DNA of 64,000 nucleotides from Laguncularia racemosa (Eukaryota; Streptophyta; Magnoliopsida; Myrtales; Combretaceae). This document shows, in pieces, positions 34,611-46,691 of the stretch (positions are counted from its first letter, which is position 1; every line of letters begins with the position of its first letter). The notes under the pieces were generated by a model, which did not search any database, was not told the DNA's origin, and saw only the letters and a program-made list of their open reading frames with translations. Made by a program: the position numbers and the translations under genes. The stretch is from NCBI GenBank assembly GCA_037954665.1, contig JBBMOL010000039.1:5518001-5582000 (forward strand), given 5' to 3'.

Positions 34611-35503
34611 TAGGGGGGTGGTGGTCAACTCATTGACTCTAGCCAAACACCTAAAACAGCAACAACCTTCTTTAGATTTTTGAGTGAATAATTGAAAATA
34701 ATGTTACTGAATAATTTTTATTTTGACAACATCATCATAGTAATGGTGGTAATGCTAGAGAAATCAATAGCACAGAGCATAGAGGGGAAGACTATAAGAA
34801 TCTATACCGCAAATTTGATTTTTAATGGCATGAAAAAGGGTATAAATTACATATATGCAAGCATATAATACTACCTACATTTTTATTACATCCTATCTTA
34901 TTTCCATCTAATTAGCTTGTTTAACAAAAACTTCATTTACATACAATAAGTGCATGTTAATTTTCCATTGCTTGATGAGTAGAAAAAATTGCATTAGAAG
35001 TGCCATACAAATTTTTCCTTAAAAATGAATTTTGGTATTCAAGCAACAAATGAAGCGAGAGAGAAATTAGAAAACCATTAGTATCAATATTTCCTACAAT
35101 CAAATCTTTGCCAAATTAACCTTTTTTCATGATGAATTTTAGTGGATCAACCCATCTTTTTCTAGCATCATAAAATCCCAAGAATGTATTGTGTGAAGCT
35201 TTCTTCCTTCGTTTAAGAAAACCGAAATCACTTGTGGATGGTTTATGTTGAGTTTTCATCAAGATTGTTAGTTATATTTGGCCACTTTAATTTTGAAAAT
35301 TAACTTTTGAATATTCTCTTTCAAAATTAAGTAAATAGATTTAAAACATATAAAATAAAATCAATTTTGGTGTGAATAAACTTGCAAAAATAAGTTATCA
35401 ATAAAAGTTTGATCTTTAGAATAAAAAGTAAAATGATATGGAACCCGCAAAGAGAAGAGCAAGTCTTTACTTTGTTCTCTCTCCATTGCTAGTAGGTTGA
35501 TAG
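34611..35503. other. No gene seen; left flank of the Ogre insertion
   Basis: Non-coding sequence between the left duplication copy and the Ogre element. Before the insertion it was continuous with 52428 onward. Confidence 0.45.
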
Positions 35504-37644
35504 TGTCAAGTCTAATTTTTAGATTTTTTTCATTTATATTCCTAATCCGATTTACATTAGATCTTATACTTACCTAATATAAATCCTCGACTTGAACTAG
35601 GAATTTTATTATTTATTTGGAGTTGCCACCTAACTGAAATTGAGAAAAATTATTGAATTAAAACTAATTGAGAGGATTAGTTCTAATTTGGACAATTGGT
35701 CGACGAAATCTCCTCTTTTTATAAATGAAAAAAGAAGAAAGGAAAACTAGAGATTCTCGACTCAAGGGCTAACCTATTAAAATCCTAAAGTTACTACCTT
35801 GTCCTTTTGAAATTTGGATCATATTCTGATATATTTTCTTCTATTTTTATTAATTTTATTTTTATATTATTATTTTTTATTTTGGATACATATTAAAATA
35901 GGATATTAAAACAACTCATACTAATTTAGAAAATGATTTTTTTTATTTCTTTTTAGAGTTAACCCATAAGGGTGCCTACGTACTCACTATTCAAGATCAA
36001 ACTAGTTGTAGTTTACTTTTTTTTTTTTTTTATAAAAAGCTTTAGTGTGTTTGTTAATTTTAATTATGAAAATATGCTTGGTTGACGTTCAATATCATTT
36101 TCGAAATTTTGAAAAAAATCTAAGCCTAAGCTTTATTATTTTATTTTCTAAAAGGAACTTTGATTTAAGAAAAACCAATTTTGGATTTATTTTTAAAAGA
36201 ATTTTTTCTAAGTGATAAAAATAATTCATTAGTTTTTTTATCCCTATTATTAATCCACCTCTATTTAATCCTAATTTTTATTATTTATTTATTTATTATT
36301 TTATATTATTTTATATTTATTATTTTTATTTATTATTTATTTATTATTTTTTCTTATTATTTTCATTATTTTAAATATTTTTTATTATTTTACTTATTAT
36401 TATTTTTTATTTTTTATTACCATTATTTATTTTATTTTTATTTTTTATATTATATTAGGCATATTTATTTATTTATCAAAAATTCTAAAACCTAACTAAA
36501 ATTCTAAAAAAATTCTTTCTTTTATTTTCGGATTATTAAAAAGAAATTTCTTTATTTCTATAATAATAATAATAACCTAATTAAATAGATAAAGTAAATA
36601 AATAAATAAAATGAATAAGAAATAACCAACCTGGGTGGGGTCACGGTTTGGGTCGAATTCGCAGGTCGGATCTTAGGCGTAACCATGTGTGGTAGCTATG
36701 ATCGTCGCCGGTGGTTGTCTCTGATGGCCATGGAAGCATGAAAAAGCGTCGATCTAAGCTTTGTTAGAACAGGAAACCTAATGGCGGTGGTGTTTCTCTT
36801 CAAAAACCACCTGAAGTCTGTGGTTTGTGGCTACGGCGAGGGCTTCAGTGGGTTTCTTTTTTTTTTTTTTTCGTGTGTTTTACCTACCCTTTTCTTACTT
36901 CTGATTGTTCCCTCTTCTTCTTCTTCTTTTTTTTTTTTTTTTTTCTGTCTCCGGCCTCCCCCTCCGACCTTTATTTATAGGTGTTGAAGCTCGGAGGTGG
37001 ATGAACACGGATTTCAACCGTGATGGAGATTTGATTTTATCTTCAAAACCCAATGTAAATCCCTTATATTCGAGTAGTTTTTGGGATTTATTTGATTTGT
37101 TCTTCGTGATAAATCCAAAAAGAAAAAAAATCGGTTTAGATTTGCCTGGATGTGCTCCATTTTCTCCTCGCCTGTTTTTTTTCTCCGTTGACCAGCTGAA
37201 GAAGATGATCACGTGGCTAACATGTGATTCTTCTTGCCTAATGGGAGGCTACTACGTGGCAGCTGGGGAAACAAAAAATGAAAACGACACAAAATGCCGT
37301 TCCCAGGTTTTGAACCTATGACCTCGCTTCCCCCCGCACGTGTCCCAAGCCAATGCACAAGCCAACTGAGCTGGCCCAAATCTCAGTTTTACTTAACACA
37401 TAAATTGTATTTAAGCGTGGCAATTTTTATTATTTTTGTATTTTTTTTGAAATTATGAAAATTTGTAAAAATTATTTAACCTCTTTTATTATTATTTCTA
37501 CCATTATTTTCTAAAATTAGTATATTTTTCCTATTTATTTATTTTTTGAATATTTTCCCTTTATTTTTGCTAAATTAGAAGAAAAATTTAAAAAATAAAA
37601 ATTGACTATTATTAATGATTAGGGACAAAAATGAGGTGTTTACA
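35504..37644 (-). mobile_element. 3' LTR of the Ogre element (2141 bp)
   Basis: The reverse complement starts TGTAAACACCTC at 37644 and ends AGACTTGACA at 35504. It has tRNA-like boxes at 37373-37306 and a TATA at 36979-36972. The leader is diverged from the 3460-type LTR, with CACCCAG|GTTGGTT where that subfamily has a GTAAGT donor. It differs from its partner at 50394-52427 by indels (for example extra sequence near 36825-36930), so the insertion is not recent. Confidence 0.93.
37306..37380 (-). promoter_or_regulatory. tRNA-like module in LTR U3
   Basis: Minus strand: A box CAGCTCAGTTGG (37373-37362) and B box GGTTCAAAACC (37316-37306), with a 45-bp gap. Confidence 0.6.
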
Positions 37645-37658
37645 GCTGTCCTTTTTTT
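37645..37658 (-). other. Polypurine tract of the Ogre element
   Basis: The minus strand reads AAAAAAAGGACAGC directly before the LTR start TGTAAACACC. It is the counterpart of the tract at 3447-3459. Confidence 0.8.
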
Positions 37659-37989
37659 GTAGTAAAGTTTGAAAAACTTAACTACAAAGATGATAAAGAC
37701 ACCATTTTTAGCCGATAGACTGAATGGATAACGCCCTAGTTGGTTGGTTATCTGAACTTAGTTCCAGTAGGAAAAATGCTCAATGAGCTAATAATCCCAT
37801 GAATGCTTTATGATGATTAATATTGCTTGAGGAATGATCTTAAACAACCTGGAGTAAAATACCATCTAGAAAAGTGTTCTCTAGGCTAACTAATCGACGA
37901 CAGGAAACATCTTAGGGATTGTTTAGAAGTGTGTTATTGTAAGCAGAATAACTGATAACAGAAAGCGTCCTATTGGACTAGCGACTGTA

Positions 37990-38880
37990 AGAAGAGATTG
38001 TTTAAGGAAGCGCTCTTATGAGCTGGCTACTTGCCAACAAAAGCGCCTGGTTAGACCAATGACTATTGGAGAAGAAGTGTTTTGGAGGAGTGCTCTCATG
38101 AGCTGACTCGTCAATATCAAGAAGTGTCTTATAGGACTAACGACCTTAAAGGGGATAATCTAGAGAAGTGCTCTTGTGAGCTGACTAATTGTTAGATTAT
38201 CTTAGAAAAGTGCTCTCATGAGCTAACTAATCAATTATCTAGAGAAGTGCTCCTATGAGCTAACTAATCCATAAATTATCTAGAACAGTGCTCTTATGAG
38301 CTAACTAAATGATAAATTATCTAGAAAAGTGCTCTTATGAGCTGGCTAATCGGTAATTAGGAAGCATCTTATTCAGACTTGCAACCACAAGAATTATCTA
38401 GAAAAGTACTCTTATGAGCTAACTAATCGATAATTAGGAAGCGTCTTGTTTAGACTAGCAACCATAAAAAGGGATTATCTAGAAAAGTGCTCTTATGAGC
38501 TGACTAATCGATAATAGAAAGTGTCTCTTTGGACTTGTAACCCAAGAGAGGAAATCTTAGGAAAGTGCCCCATTGTAGGCTGACTAACCAATAGTAGAAA
38601 ACATCTCATTGGACTTGCAGCCTTGAAGAATAGGTGTCTCGGAAGGTGCCCCTATAGGTTAACCTTGAGAGCGGATGTCTAAGAAAGTGCCCCATTGTAG
38701 GCTGACTTTAAGAATGTATAACTAAGAAAGTGGGCTGACTTTAAGAATGTATAACCAAGAAAGTGCTCCAATGTGGGCTGACTTTAAAAAAGAATATCCA
38801 GGAAAGTGCCCCATTGTGGGCTGACTTTAAGAAAGAATATCTAGGAAAGTGCCCTATTGTGAGCTGACTTACCTAATACT
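37990..38880 (-). repeat. 3'-UTR tandem array of the Ogre element
   Basis: On the plus strand repeated units read CTAGAAAAGTGCTCTTATGA then GCTGACTAATCGATAA, then GGAAAGTGCCCCATTGTGGG then CTGACTTTAAGAA. In reverse complement these contain GTCAGCYCA...GGGCACTTTCC, the same monomer as the array at 1230-3080, but in shorter, less regular periods (~35-60 bp). 38881-39740 is 3'-UTR with no gene. Confidence 0.85.
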
Positions 38881-39746
38881 TTTGAAAATGCTTTTAGCGA
38901 ATTAGTCAAATGATTGATAAGAGATGTCTTTTAGACTGCTTATCTTAGAATATGTGATTCATGATGAATGCTGGTTATTTACTTTGAATGCTTACCGGTT
39001 TATCGCGGATAGAAACCAAACAACTGAACCTTCGTGCTGGTTTGCTCCTTTTTTGCTTTCTCTTGCTTCAAAGCAGGGCTGGGGGCCTTAATGTACTTTC
39101 TTTCTTGTGAGCATGACTCTTGTGATTGTGGTGTTATCCTATTAATACACCAAGTTTAATGCTAAAAAAATAGGTAGAATTATATCACAAAATTTATTGA
39201 GATTTGCTATCACTTCAATGTTCATTATTCATCGTGAGGCAAAGGGTAATGTGTGTATATGGATGTTTATTTTAATGAGAATTGGTTGAAATGATTGATC
39301 ATTCAGAGACATTAACTTTGCTTGTAAAAGAAATGAAAACTAAACTTAACAAAATATGTACTGAATATTGGCATTCATGAACTTTGGCAAAATTTCAATT
39401 TTCTTGCCTAAGGATAGTACATCTTAACAGCATCCATGTTAATGGGGTCTCTCAATTTTGGACAATCCATTTGAGTTAACATTAAAGCTCCTCCCGACAA
39501 CACCTTTTTTACAACATATGGGCCCTCATAGTTTGGGGTAAATTTCCCTCTTGAATCTCGAGCATTTGGGAGTATCTTCTTTAGCACCAGATCTTCTTCT
39601 TTGAAACATCAAGGTCTCATTTTTTTGTTGAATGCTTGGGCCATTTTTTGTTAGTAGCACTGGCTGTGACATAACGCAACGAGTCTTTTTTCGTCAACCA
39701 AATTCAACTGATCAAGTCTCTTCTTTACCCGGTTTGATTCATCTGG

Positions 39747-40607
39747 CTACGATTCTGATAGGATCCTGAAGGATGGTATTTCGACTTCAATTAGCAGAAC
39801 TGCTTCATTACTATATACCGGCGAATATAGGGTAACTCCAATAGATGTTCGGATTGAGGTTTTGTAAGCCATGAGGGTGAATGGTAGCATCTCGTGCCAA
39901 TCTTTGTAAGTGATTGTTATCTTCTTGATAATTCTTTTGATATTTTTGTTGGCTGCTTCCACTGCCCCATTCATTTAAGGTCGATAAGGAGTTAAATTTT
40001 TGTGGTTTATATAGAATTGTTGACACAAATCTGTCATCAACTTGTTGTTGAGGTTGGTGCTATTGTCGGTGATAATTGATTTAAGAACTCCATATCGGGC
40101 TATTATGTCTCTCTCCAGGAACCAAACTATTACCCCTTTTGTGATGCTGGCATATGATGAAGCTTTTACCTACTTAGTGAAGTAATCAATGGCTACCAGT
40201 ATGAATCTATGACCGTTGGACGCTTTTGGAGTGATTGGCCTAATGATGTCGATCCCCCACATGGAGAAAGGCCATGGTGCAGACAACGAATGAAGCTCTT
40301 TAGGTGAGGCATTTATTCGGTTTGTATAAACTTGACATAAGTGATAATGCTTGACATATTTGATGCAGTCCGATTCCATGGTTAGCCAATAGTAGCCCAT
40401 TCTCATGATTTTTCGGGCTAACATGTAGTTGTTCATGTGAGGTCCACATACTCCTTCATGCACTTCTTTCATTAGTTCGCATGCTTCTTTTTTGTCCTCA
40501 CATCTTAGCAATGTGGTGTCAGGTGATCTTCTATAGAGCACCGACCCATTTAATAAGAAATGACTTACTAATCTTCTAAGTGTTCTTTGGTTATTTTTGC
40601 TAGCCAT
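39747..40607 (-). pseudogene. Ogre integrase (broken)
   Basis: The N-terminal zinc-binding part has HEGVCGPH and then KHYHLCQVY, where the usual C-x2-C is reduced because the first Cys is Tyr. The core shows WGIDII (first Asp), a second Asp in IITDNSTN, and Glu in MNGAVEAANKN. Stops occur after IDYFTK (near 40168) and before MNGAVE. Integrase inserts the cDNA copy. Its upstream part is separated from RNase H by the solo LTR at 40690-42836. Confidence 0.88.
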
Positions 40608-40689
40608 TTCAGGATATTTACCTTCTTGGAGGAAAGTTTTGATATCGTAATTCCGGAGCTTATCATCTTATGCTTTTTCGATTACCAAA

Positions 40690-42836
40690 TGTAAACACCC
40701 CATTTTTGCCCTAAGAATCAATAATAATCAATTTCCAATTTTTCCTAATTTTTTTCCAATTTTTCTCTAATTTGGAAAAAATAAGAAAAATATTCAAAAA
40801 ATAAAAATAAATAGGAAAACACATCAATTTTGAAAAATGATTTCAGAAATGGTAATAATAAGGAATAAATAATTTTTAAAAAATTTTGAAATTTCAAAAA
40901 ATACAAAAAAATAAAAAAATCGCATTGCATATATGCAATTTGCGAAATAAAGAAAATCAGGAAAATGGGCTAACTTAGCTGGTCCGAGTCTTGGTCTGGC
41001 GGGTGCGTGCAGGTGTGAGGTCCGGGGTTTGAAACGCGGGGGAAGTAGATTCCGTGTTTTGCAATTTTTCTTCATTGCCTAGGACATGTGGCAGCATTTG
41101 ATTGGCTGGAGCAAATGCACGCGCTAGGCGCGTGATCGTCTTCAACCTCGGTCCGAGATCGCCGACGAGGGGAAAAATTCGAATTTTGGCTGTTTTGATT
41201 CGATTTTTTGCACAAATCTAATAGATCTTCAACAGAATTGAGATAAACATCATCCAATTGGAATCAAATCTCAACAAATCGAAGAATTTACACGAATCAG
41301 AGTTGGTTCATTTAATCGCAAATCCGATTTGCCTCGATCGGTGGAAATCCGAGCTTATCCAGCTCGATTTCGAGAGCTTATAAATAGAGGATGAAGTGAG
41401 GAAGCCAGGACACAGATCAAAAGCGAGAGAAAGTGAGAGAAAAGAGAGAATCGAAGTCCACTGGAGGAGTTCGGAGCCGCGACCACCGATCAAGAGTTGA
41501 GCAACCACCAGGAGGCGTTTTTGGAGCAAACCACCGCCACCATTGGATTCCTCACCCTCAATAACCTAGGATTCGACACCTCAACCGCTGCAAAAGGCCG
41601 CCGGAACGCCGTTAACGAGCACTCCCCGCCGCCGTGTCTGACCGCTTCGACCCGATTCGAGTCGACCGACTCGACTCGCGCACTGACCCGGATCCAGGTA
41701 AATCGGATTTTTCTTTTTTTTATTTTGTTTTGTTTATTTATTTGATTTATTTTTCCGAATTGATTTATTAATTTGCTATTTTTTTTTATTTTTTTATTTA
41801 CTTATGTGTTATGTATATTTCAATAAATAGAAAAATGTTAAAAGTTAGATTTTTTAGGAGTTAATAATATAAAAAAATAATAATAATAAAAAATAAAAAT
41901 AAAAAAATATAATCAAAATAATAAATAATAAAAATGTAGAAAATAATAAAAATATTAGAAAAAAATAATAATAAAACTTTAGATTTTGAAATAGGGTAGA
42001 ACCTAGGGGAAAATTTTTTAATAAAACAAAAATTATGAAAAATTAATAAAAAATTATAAAAAATTATAAACATTTTAAATAATAAAAGAGTCATAAAAAT
42101 GATAAAAAAAATCATAAAAAATCAGAAAAAATTAATAAAAATTAATAAAAATTCAAAAATTAAGAAAAAATAGAAAAAAAATGAGTTTTATCACTTAGAA
42201 AAATCATTTTCTCAAATAAATCCAAAATTGATGTTTTCCCAAAAAATTATTTTCAAAAATCAAATTATTAAGTTTAGGTTTAGATTTTTTTAGAAAAATC
42301 CCAAAAATGGTAAAAACATAAATCAAAAGAAATTTCAGAATTAAAATTCACCAACACACTTAAGGTTTTCAGGAAAGCGAACTACGGCTTGTTTGATCCT
42401 GAATAGCAGGTACGTAGGCACCTATTTGGGTCAACCTATAAAATGAAATAAAAAAATCATTTTTTTCAAATAACTAATTCAAAAACACAATAAAAGGCAA
42501 TAGAAACAAAATAAAAGACATTTCTAGGTAGAGATAATTTTAGGAGATTAGGTGATAACCGTAAGGTTTTAATAGGTTAGCCTCCGAACTTAGAAACTCT
42601 GGTTTTCCTTTTCCTCTTTTCACCAAAAACGAGAAGAGGAAATCACGACGACTAGTGATCCAAATTAAGACTAATCCGCTCATTTAGTCTTAATTCAATA
42701 TTTCCCAACAACAGTTGGGTGGCGACTTCAAAATTAAACGAAGTTCCTAACTCAAGTCGAGGGTCTATATTATATGAGCATAGGGTCTAGTCTAGATCAG
42801 ATTAGGAATGGGAAAATTCAAAAATTAGACTCGATA
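40690..42836 (+). mobile_element. Solo Ogre-type LTR nested in the Ogre pol region (2147 bp)
   Basis: Starts TGTAAACACCCC and ends GACTCGATA (terminal CA mutated to TA). It is flanked by perfect 5-bp duplications CCAAA (40685-40689 and 42837-42841). It carries tRNA-like boxes (40971-41036), TATA at 41379-41386, a donor-like CAG|GTAAAT at 41697/41698, the U5 block at ~42380-42425, and TGGCGACTTC near 42720. It belongs to the 3460-type subfamily, in the opposite orientation to its host, and is younger than that host. Confidence 0.95.
40964..41040 (+). promoter_or_regulatory. tRNA-like module in LTR U3
   Basis: A box TAACTTAGCTGG (40971-40982) and B box GGTTTGAAACG (41026-41036), gap 43 bp. Both are slightly decayed by C-to-T/G-to-A changes relative to the copy at 3725. 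Confidence 0.55.
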
Positions 42837-42903
42837 CCAAACAGTAGGTGGGCCTATTTTCAATTTCTATTTTCAGTGGTTGAACTTTGGCTCCCCCTGT
42901 TAT

Positions 42904-43594
42904 CTAAATCATAGATGCTAGTGTGGCGAGGGTATCTGCAAACTGATTTTGAGTCCTTGGGATGTATGTGAAGGTGACTGCTTCGAATTCGTCGATTAGC
43001 TCAGTCAAATGTTGATGGTATGGTACCAATTTGGGGTCTTTAGTTTTGTATTCCCCTCGTGTTTGTAATATGGAGTGAAGAATCTTTGTATACATCTAAT
43101 TCACGGATTTCCATGTGGCAAGCCATTTTGAGGCTAAGGATGCACGCCTCATATTCCGCGATATTATTAGTATATGAAAATGTGAGTCTCATCGCTGAAA
43201 GGAATTGTGTTACTTCTGGTGATACTATCACTGCCCCGATCCTACACCCGAATACATTGGCAGTTCCTTCAAAGAACATCTTCCATTTAGGGCTTTGTTC
43301 TGTCCCGTAATCTTCTATTGGTTCGCCCTTTGCTGTTAATATGTTTTCATAAGGGAATTAGGCTTGTGATTCTCGGGGATCTCCCTTAATTGGGTGTTCT
43401 ACCAACTAATTAGCTAAAGATTGCCCTTTTATCGAATTTTGATTTATATAGGTGATATCAAATTCCGATAAGAGCATTTGCCATTTGGAGATTCTCCCTA
43501 ACAAAACAAGCTTCTTTGTTAAGTATTTTAGAGGGTCATGTCTTGTTAGCAACTCAATAGGATAGTAAATGATGTATTGCCTCAATTGGTGCAT
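42904..43594 (-). pseudogene. Ogre RNase H plus second (archaeal-type) RNase H (broken)
   Basis: The first part (43594-43406) ends the usual Ty3-gypsy RNase H: ELLTRHDPLKYL and ISKWQMLLSEFDI. After a linker a second RNase H begins: MFFEGTANVFGCRIGAVIVS, then YTNNIAEYEACILSLKMA, and PRTQNQFADTLATLASM at the end. The NNIAEYEA and FADTLATLAS patterns are those of the additional RNase H of the Tat clade. The first catalytic Asp, expected in a FDG motif, reads FEG here. Frames shift between 43279 and 42904. Confidence 0.87.
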
Positions 43595-43768
43595 GACCTA
43601 AATCAAAGCACAACAAGTCCTTTCTATTTTAAAGTACCTCTGTTCTCCGTTTGTGAACTTCTTGCTTAGATAATATATGGAACGTTCCCTTCCTTCTTCA
43701 TCTTTTTGCCCCAGCACACACCCCATGGATTCGGGGAGTATCGTGAGGTATAAGAATAAGGGCTTTCC

Positions 43769-44800
43769 CTATTTTGGAACTATCGAGACTGGAGGATTTG
43801 TGAGATAGTCTTTGATTGTTTTGAATGCTTCTTCTCGTTCATCGTCCCATTCTAACGTGGCATTCTTTTTTAGCAGATGGAATAGTGGGCGGCATTTGTT
43901 TGTAAGCTGTGAGATAGAACGGGCTATGTAATTCAATCTTCTCAGCAGACCTCTCACCTCTTTGATAGTGTGTGGAGAGGGTAGTTCCAGTATGACCTTT
44001 ACTTTGTCAGGGTCGATTTTGATAGCTTCTCGGCTTATGACAAACCCTAATAGCTTGTTTATTGTGAGCCCAAAAGTACACTTTTCAGGATTTAACTTGA
44101 GCTGAAACCTTCTTAATCGCTTGAATAATTTCCTCAGGGTAACCACATGGCTTTCTTCTCCCTTAGACTTGGCTATCATGTCGTCAGCGTATACTTCCAC
44201 TTCTCGATGCATCATGTCATGAAGTATCATAACCATAGCTCTTTGATACATTGCCTTGGCGTTTTTCAAACCGAAGGGCATAACTTTGTAATAGAAAGTT
44301 CCCCATGTTGTGATAAAGGTTGTTTTAGTTTTATCTTCTTTAGCCATTTTTATCTGATTATATCCTGAGAAACCATCCATAAATGAAAAGAGATGATTCC
44401 CTACAGTATTATCTACTAAGACGTTGATGTGAGGTAGAGGGAAATTATCTTTAGGCTTAACTTGATTTAAGTCTCGGAAGTCTACGCACACTCACACTTT
44501 CCCATTCTTCTTTAGAATGGGGACTACATTTGCTACCCATTCTGGGTAGTCTGATACCTCAATAAACCCCACCTCTAGTAGTTTTTTTACTTCCTCTTTG
44601 ATCTTTAGTAAGATATCGGGCCTAAACCTTCTCAATTTTTTGTTTTTTAGGTTTGACATCTTCTCACCATATGACCAGGCGAATACATATGCATATTCAA
44701 TCAACAGTTCGATTATCTTACGCTTTTGCTCGTCACTCAAATTAGCCTTAATCTTGAGGTTTTTGTGTTCCTCGGCGCTTCCTAGATTTATTGTCTCCAT
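43769..44800 (-). pseudogene. Ogre reverse transcriptase (one internal stop)
   Basis: Upstream linker ...YAYVFAWSYGEKM, fingers VPILKKNGKV, then a TGA where an Arg codon is usual, then VCVDFRDLNQVKPKDNFPLP. The palm has VYADDMIAKS (the YxDD active site) and MPFGLKNAKAMYQRAM. The thumb/connection follows (LGFVISREAIKIDPDK, LEWDDEREEAF). The single stop near 44489 splits two otherwise open frames. It converts genomic RNA to cDNA in the element's life cycle. Confidence 0.92.
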
Positions 44801-44942
44801 CGGCTTGTTGATTGAGATTTTACTTTGTTCATGTTTTTACCAATTTTCTTGTATTATTTCATGGTCAAGGACATCGCTTCCAACGGCTGACCCAGCAGTG
44901 TTGGAAATGATATGTGAATGTCCTTGACGTTCGACGATAGGA

Positions 44943-44960
44943 AATCTGTGGGGAAAGTGG
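44943..44960 (-). other. Splice-acceptor-like site before Ogre reverse transcriptase
   Basis: The minus strand reads CACTTTCCCCACAG|ATTTCC, a strong pyrimidine tract plus AG, at the place where Ogre elements are known to splice out an intron between the protease and reverse transcriptase frames. After it the frame reads FPIVERQGHSHIISNTAG and leads into the transcriptase region. No donor was identified with confidence in 45000-45550. Confidence 0.5.
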
Positions 44961-45555
44961 AGTGAGAACATATATATATAAGCAAAAGAAATAAGCTGCA
45001 ATTTATTGACTTTAAAGAATAACTAACCATAACGGAAATTTGTTTAATAATTGTTCCTTATCCTTGAGCTGACCTAGTGCTACCAATAGGATAACAGAAC
45101 CAATTGTTAAGAGCTAGATGCTGATTGGACATGCGAGAGGTTGAGCCTTTATTACTAACGTTGGTTTCGCTTATCCTTGGCTCTTGAATGGTAGTTGCTC
45201 GCATGAATGATTGTTGGAGGGGTGGAAAATGCATCTGGGTATCGCTTAACTTCTCTTTCTTTTTGCCTCTGATACCTCTTGCTTGTGCTTCTTCTTGGGA
45301 TGTTGGAACGTACCCTAGCCCAAACGTCCCTTGCTATCCCTTCTTGAATTGATGGCCCTCCTTGCTTGTTACCATACCCCCTTCATTAAATATTTGAAGC
45401 CCAAAGTCCTTAGAACCGTCTTCCTCGATGTAGGGTATAGCGGTTTCTTTATAGATAGCACAGTCCTACTCTCCTAGTATGGTGATGATTTGTCCATTTG
45501 CTATGAACTTGACCTTCTGATGTAGACTAGAGGGTATGGCTTCGACGGTATGTAT

Positions 45556-46671
45556 CTACGACCTCCCCAATAGTAGGTTGAGAGATCTTGGGATGTCGAG
45601 GACTTGGAAAGAGATGTGGCATATTTGTGGACCAATTTCCATTAGCAAGCTGATTTCCCCCACTATCTCTCTCTTGGACCCATCGAAGGCTCTAACCACT
45701 ATCGAGCTTGGCTTGATGTTGCTTGCATCAACCCCCAATAGGTTAAAGGTGGCTAAAGAGCATACATTGAGAGAAGATCCATTGTCTATGAGTACTCTGG
45801 AGACAATTGTGTCGTTGCATTTCACCACTATAAACAGTGGTTTTGTGTGTTGGTCTCCATCTTCTCCCAACTCTTCGGGATAGAAAGATATTTGATTCAT
45901 GGTGAAGATTGAATCTGCCACATGGCTTAATTTCTTTGTTGCGATGCCTTTTGGTACCTTGACCTGCTTAAGTGCTCTGAAGAGTGCTTCCCTGTGAGGC
46001 TCAGATGTTGTGAGGAGGCCCATGAGTGATATCTGGGCTAGAACTTTATTAAGTTGTTCCATGATTTTGTATTCACTCGCCTTGATCATTTTCATGAATG
46101 CATGGAGCCCCTCTTCTTCCTCTTTCTCTACCGCGGTGTTAGGCTCTTCAGTTGAGATATTGTATTTAGGGTCATAAATTCTCCCAGAGCAAGTGATTCC
46201 TCTTACGATGGGGGGTCTTTCCTATTCGAGGGCTTGATAGTCGAATGGTGCCGCCTTATACCTTTCTGAGGGTATTAGGACATTGAATACATATCTCTTC
46301 TTTGGGATTTGCACCCCAGTAACCTGTCCTTCGTAGCACTTTATGACTACTGGCTTAGGGTTCGATTTTATCATGTTTACGGAGCCCTCTTTTTCCTTTT
46401 GTGGGTTGCCTTCTTCCTCAAATTCGGGCCCCTATCCACTAGGTGGCCTATACTCGGTTGGGGTGAAAGAATAACTCACTAGATACTCGAACCTCCCGTA
46501 TGATTCGCCTAGGGTACCGACTATTGGGTCTCCGGCTAACCACCTCTTTTTGATATGTGATTTGGGGGTTTTTTCTGAGACTTGGTGCGGATGACTTTCT
46601 TGCTGCGCTTCTATCTTTGCTTGTTTTAGGGACTCTTTTGATTTGGAGTCTGGCTCTTCGGATGTAATCAT
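45556..46671 (-). pseudogene. Ogre gag-protease linker and aspartic protease
   Basis: The upstream part (46671-46432) has KKRWLAGDPIVGTLGESYGR. The protease part has SVLIDNGSSLNV-type active-site wording (seen as VLIDNGSSLNV; Tat proteases use D-N-G in place of D-T/S-G), VRAFDGSKREIVGEI and RSLNLLLGRS as the C-terminal LLGR motif. Stops lie between the two frames. The protease would cut the polyprotein. Confidence 0.85.
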
Positions 46672-46691
46672 ATTGATGGTAGACTTGTGGT

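Noticed and set aside
36181..36495. Hydrophobic 104-codon ORF that could be read as a membrane protein
   Set aside because: It is a translation of TTTATTATTT-type low-complexity sequence within an LTR.
36781..37321. Overlapping ORFs on both strands (105 and 138 codons)
   Set aside because: They lie within the Ogre 3' LTR leader and U3 and recur, diverged, at 51547-52139 in the other LTR; they have no domain and are non-coding LTR sequence.
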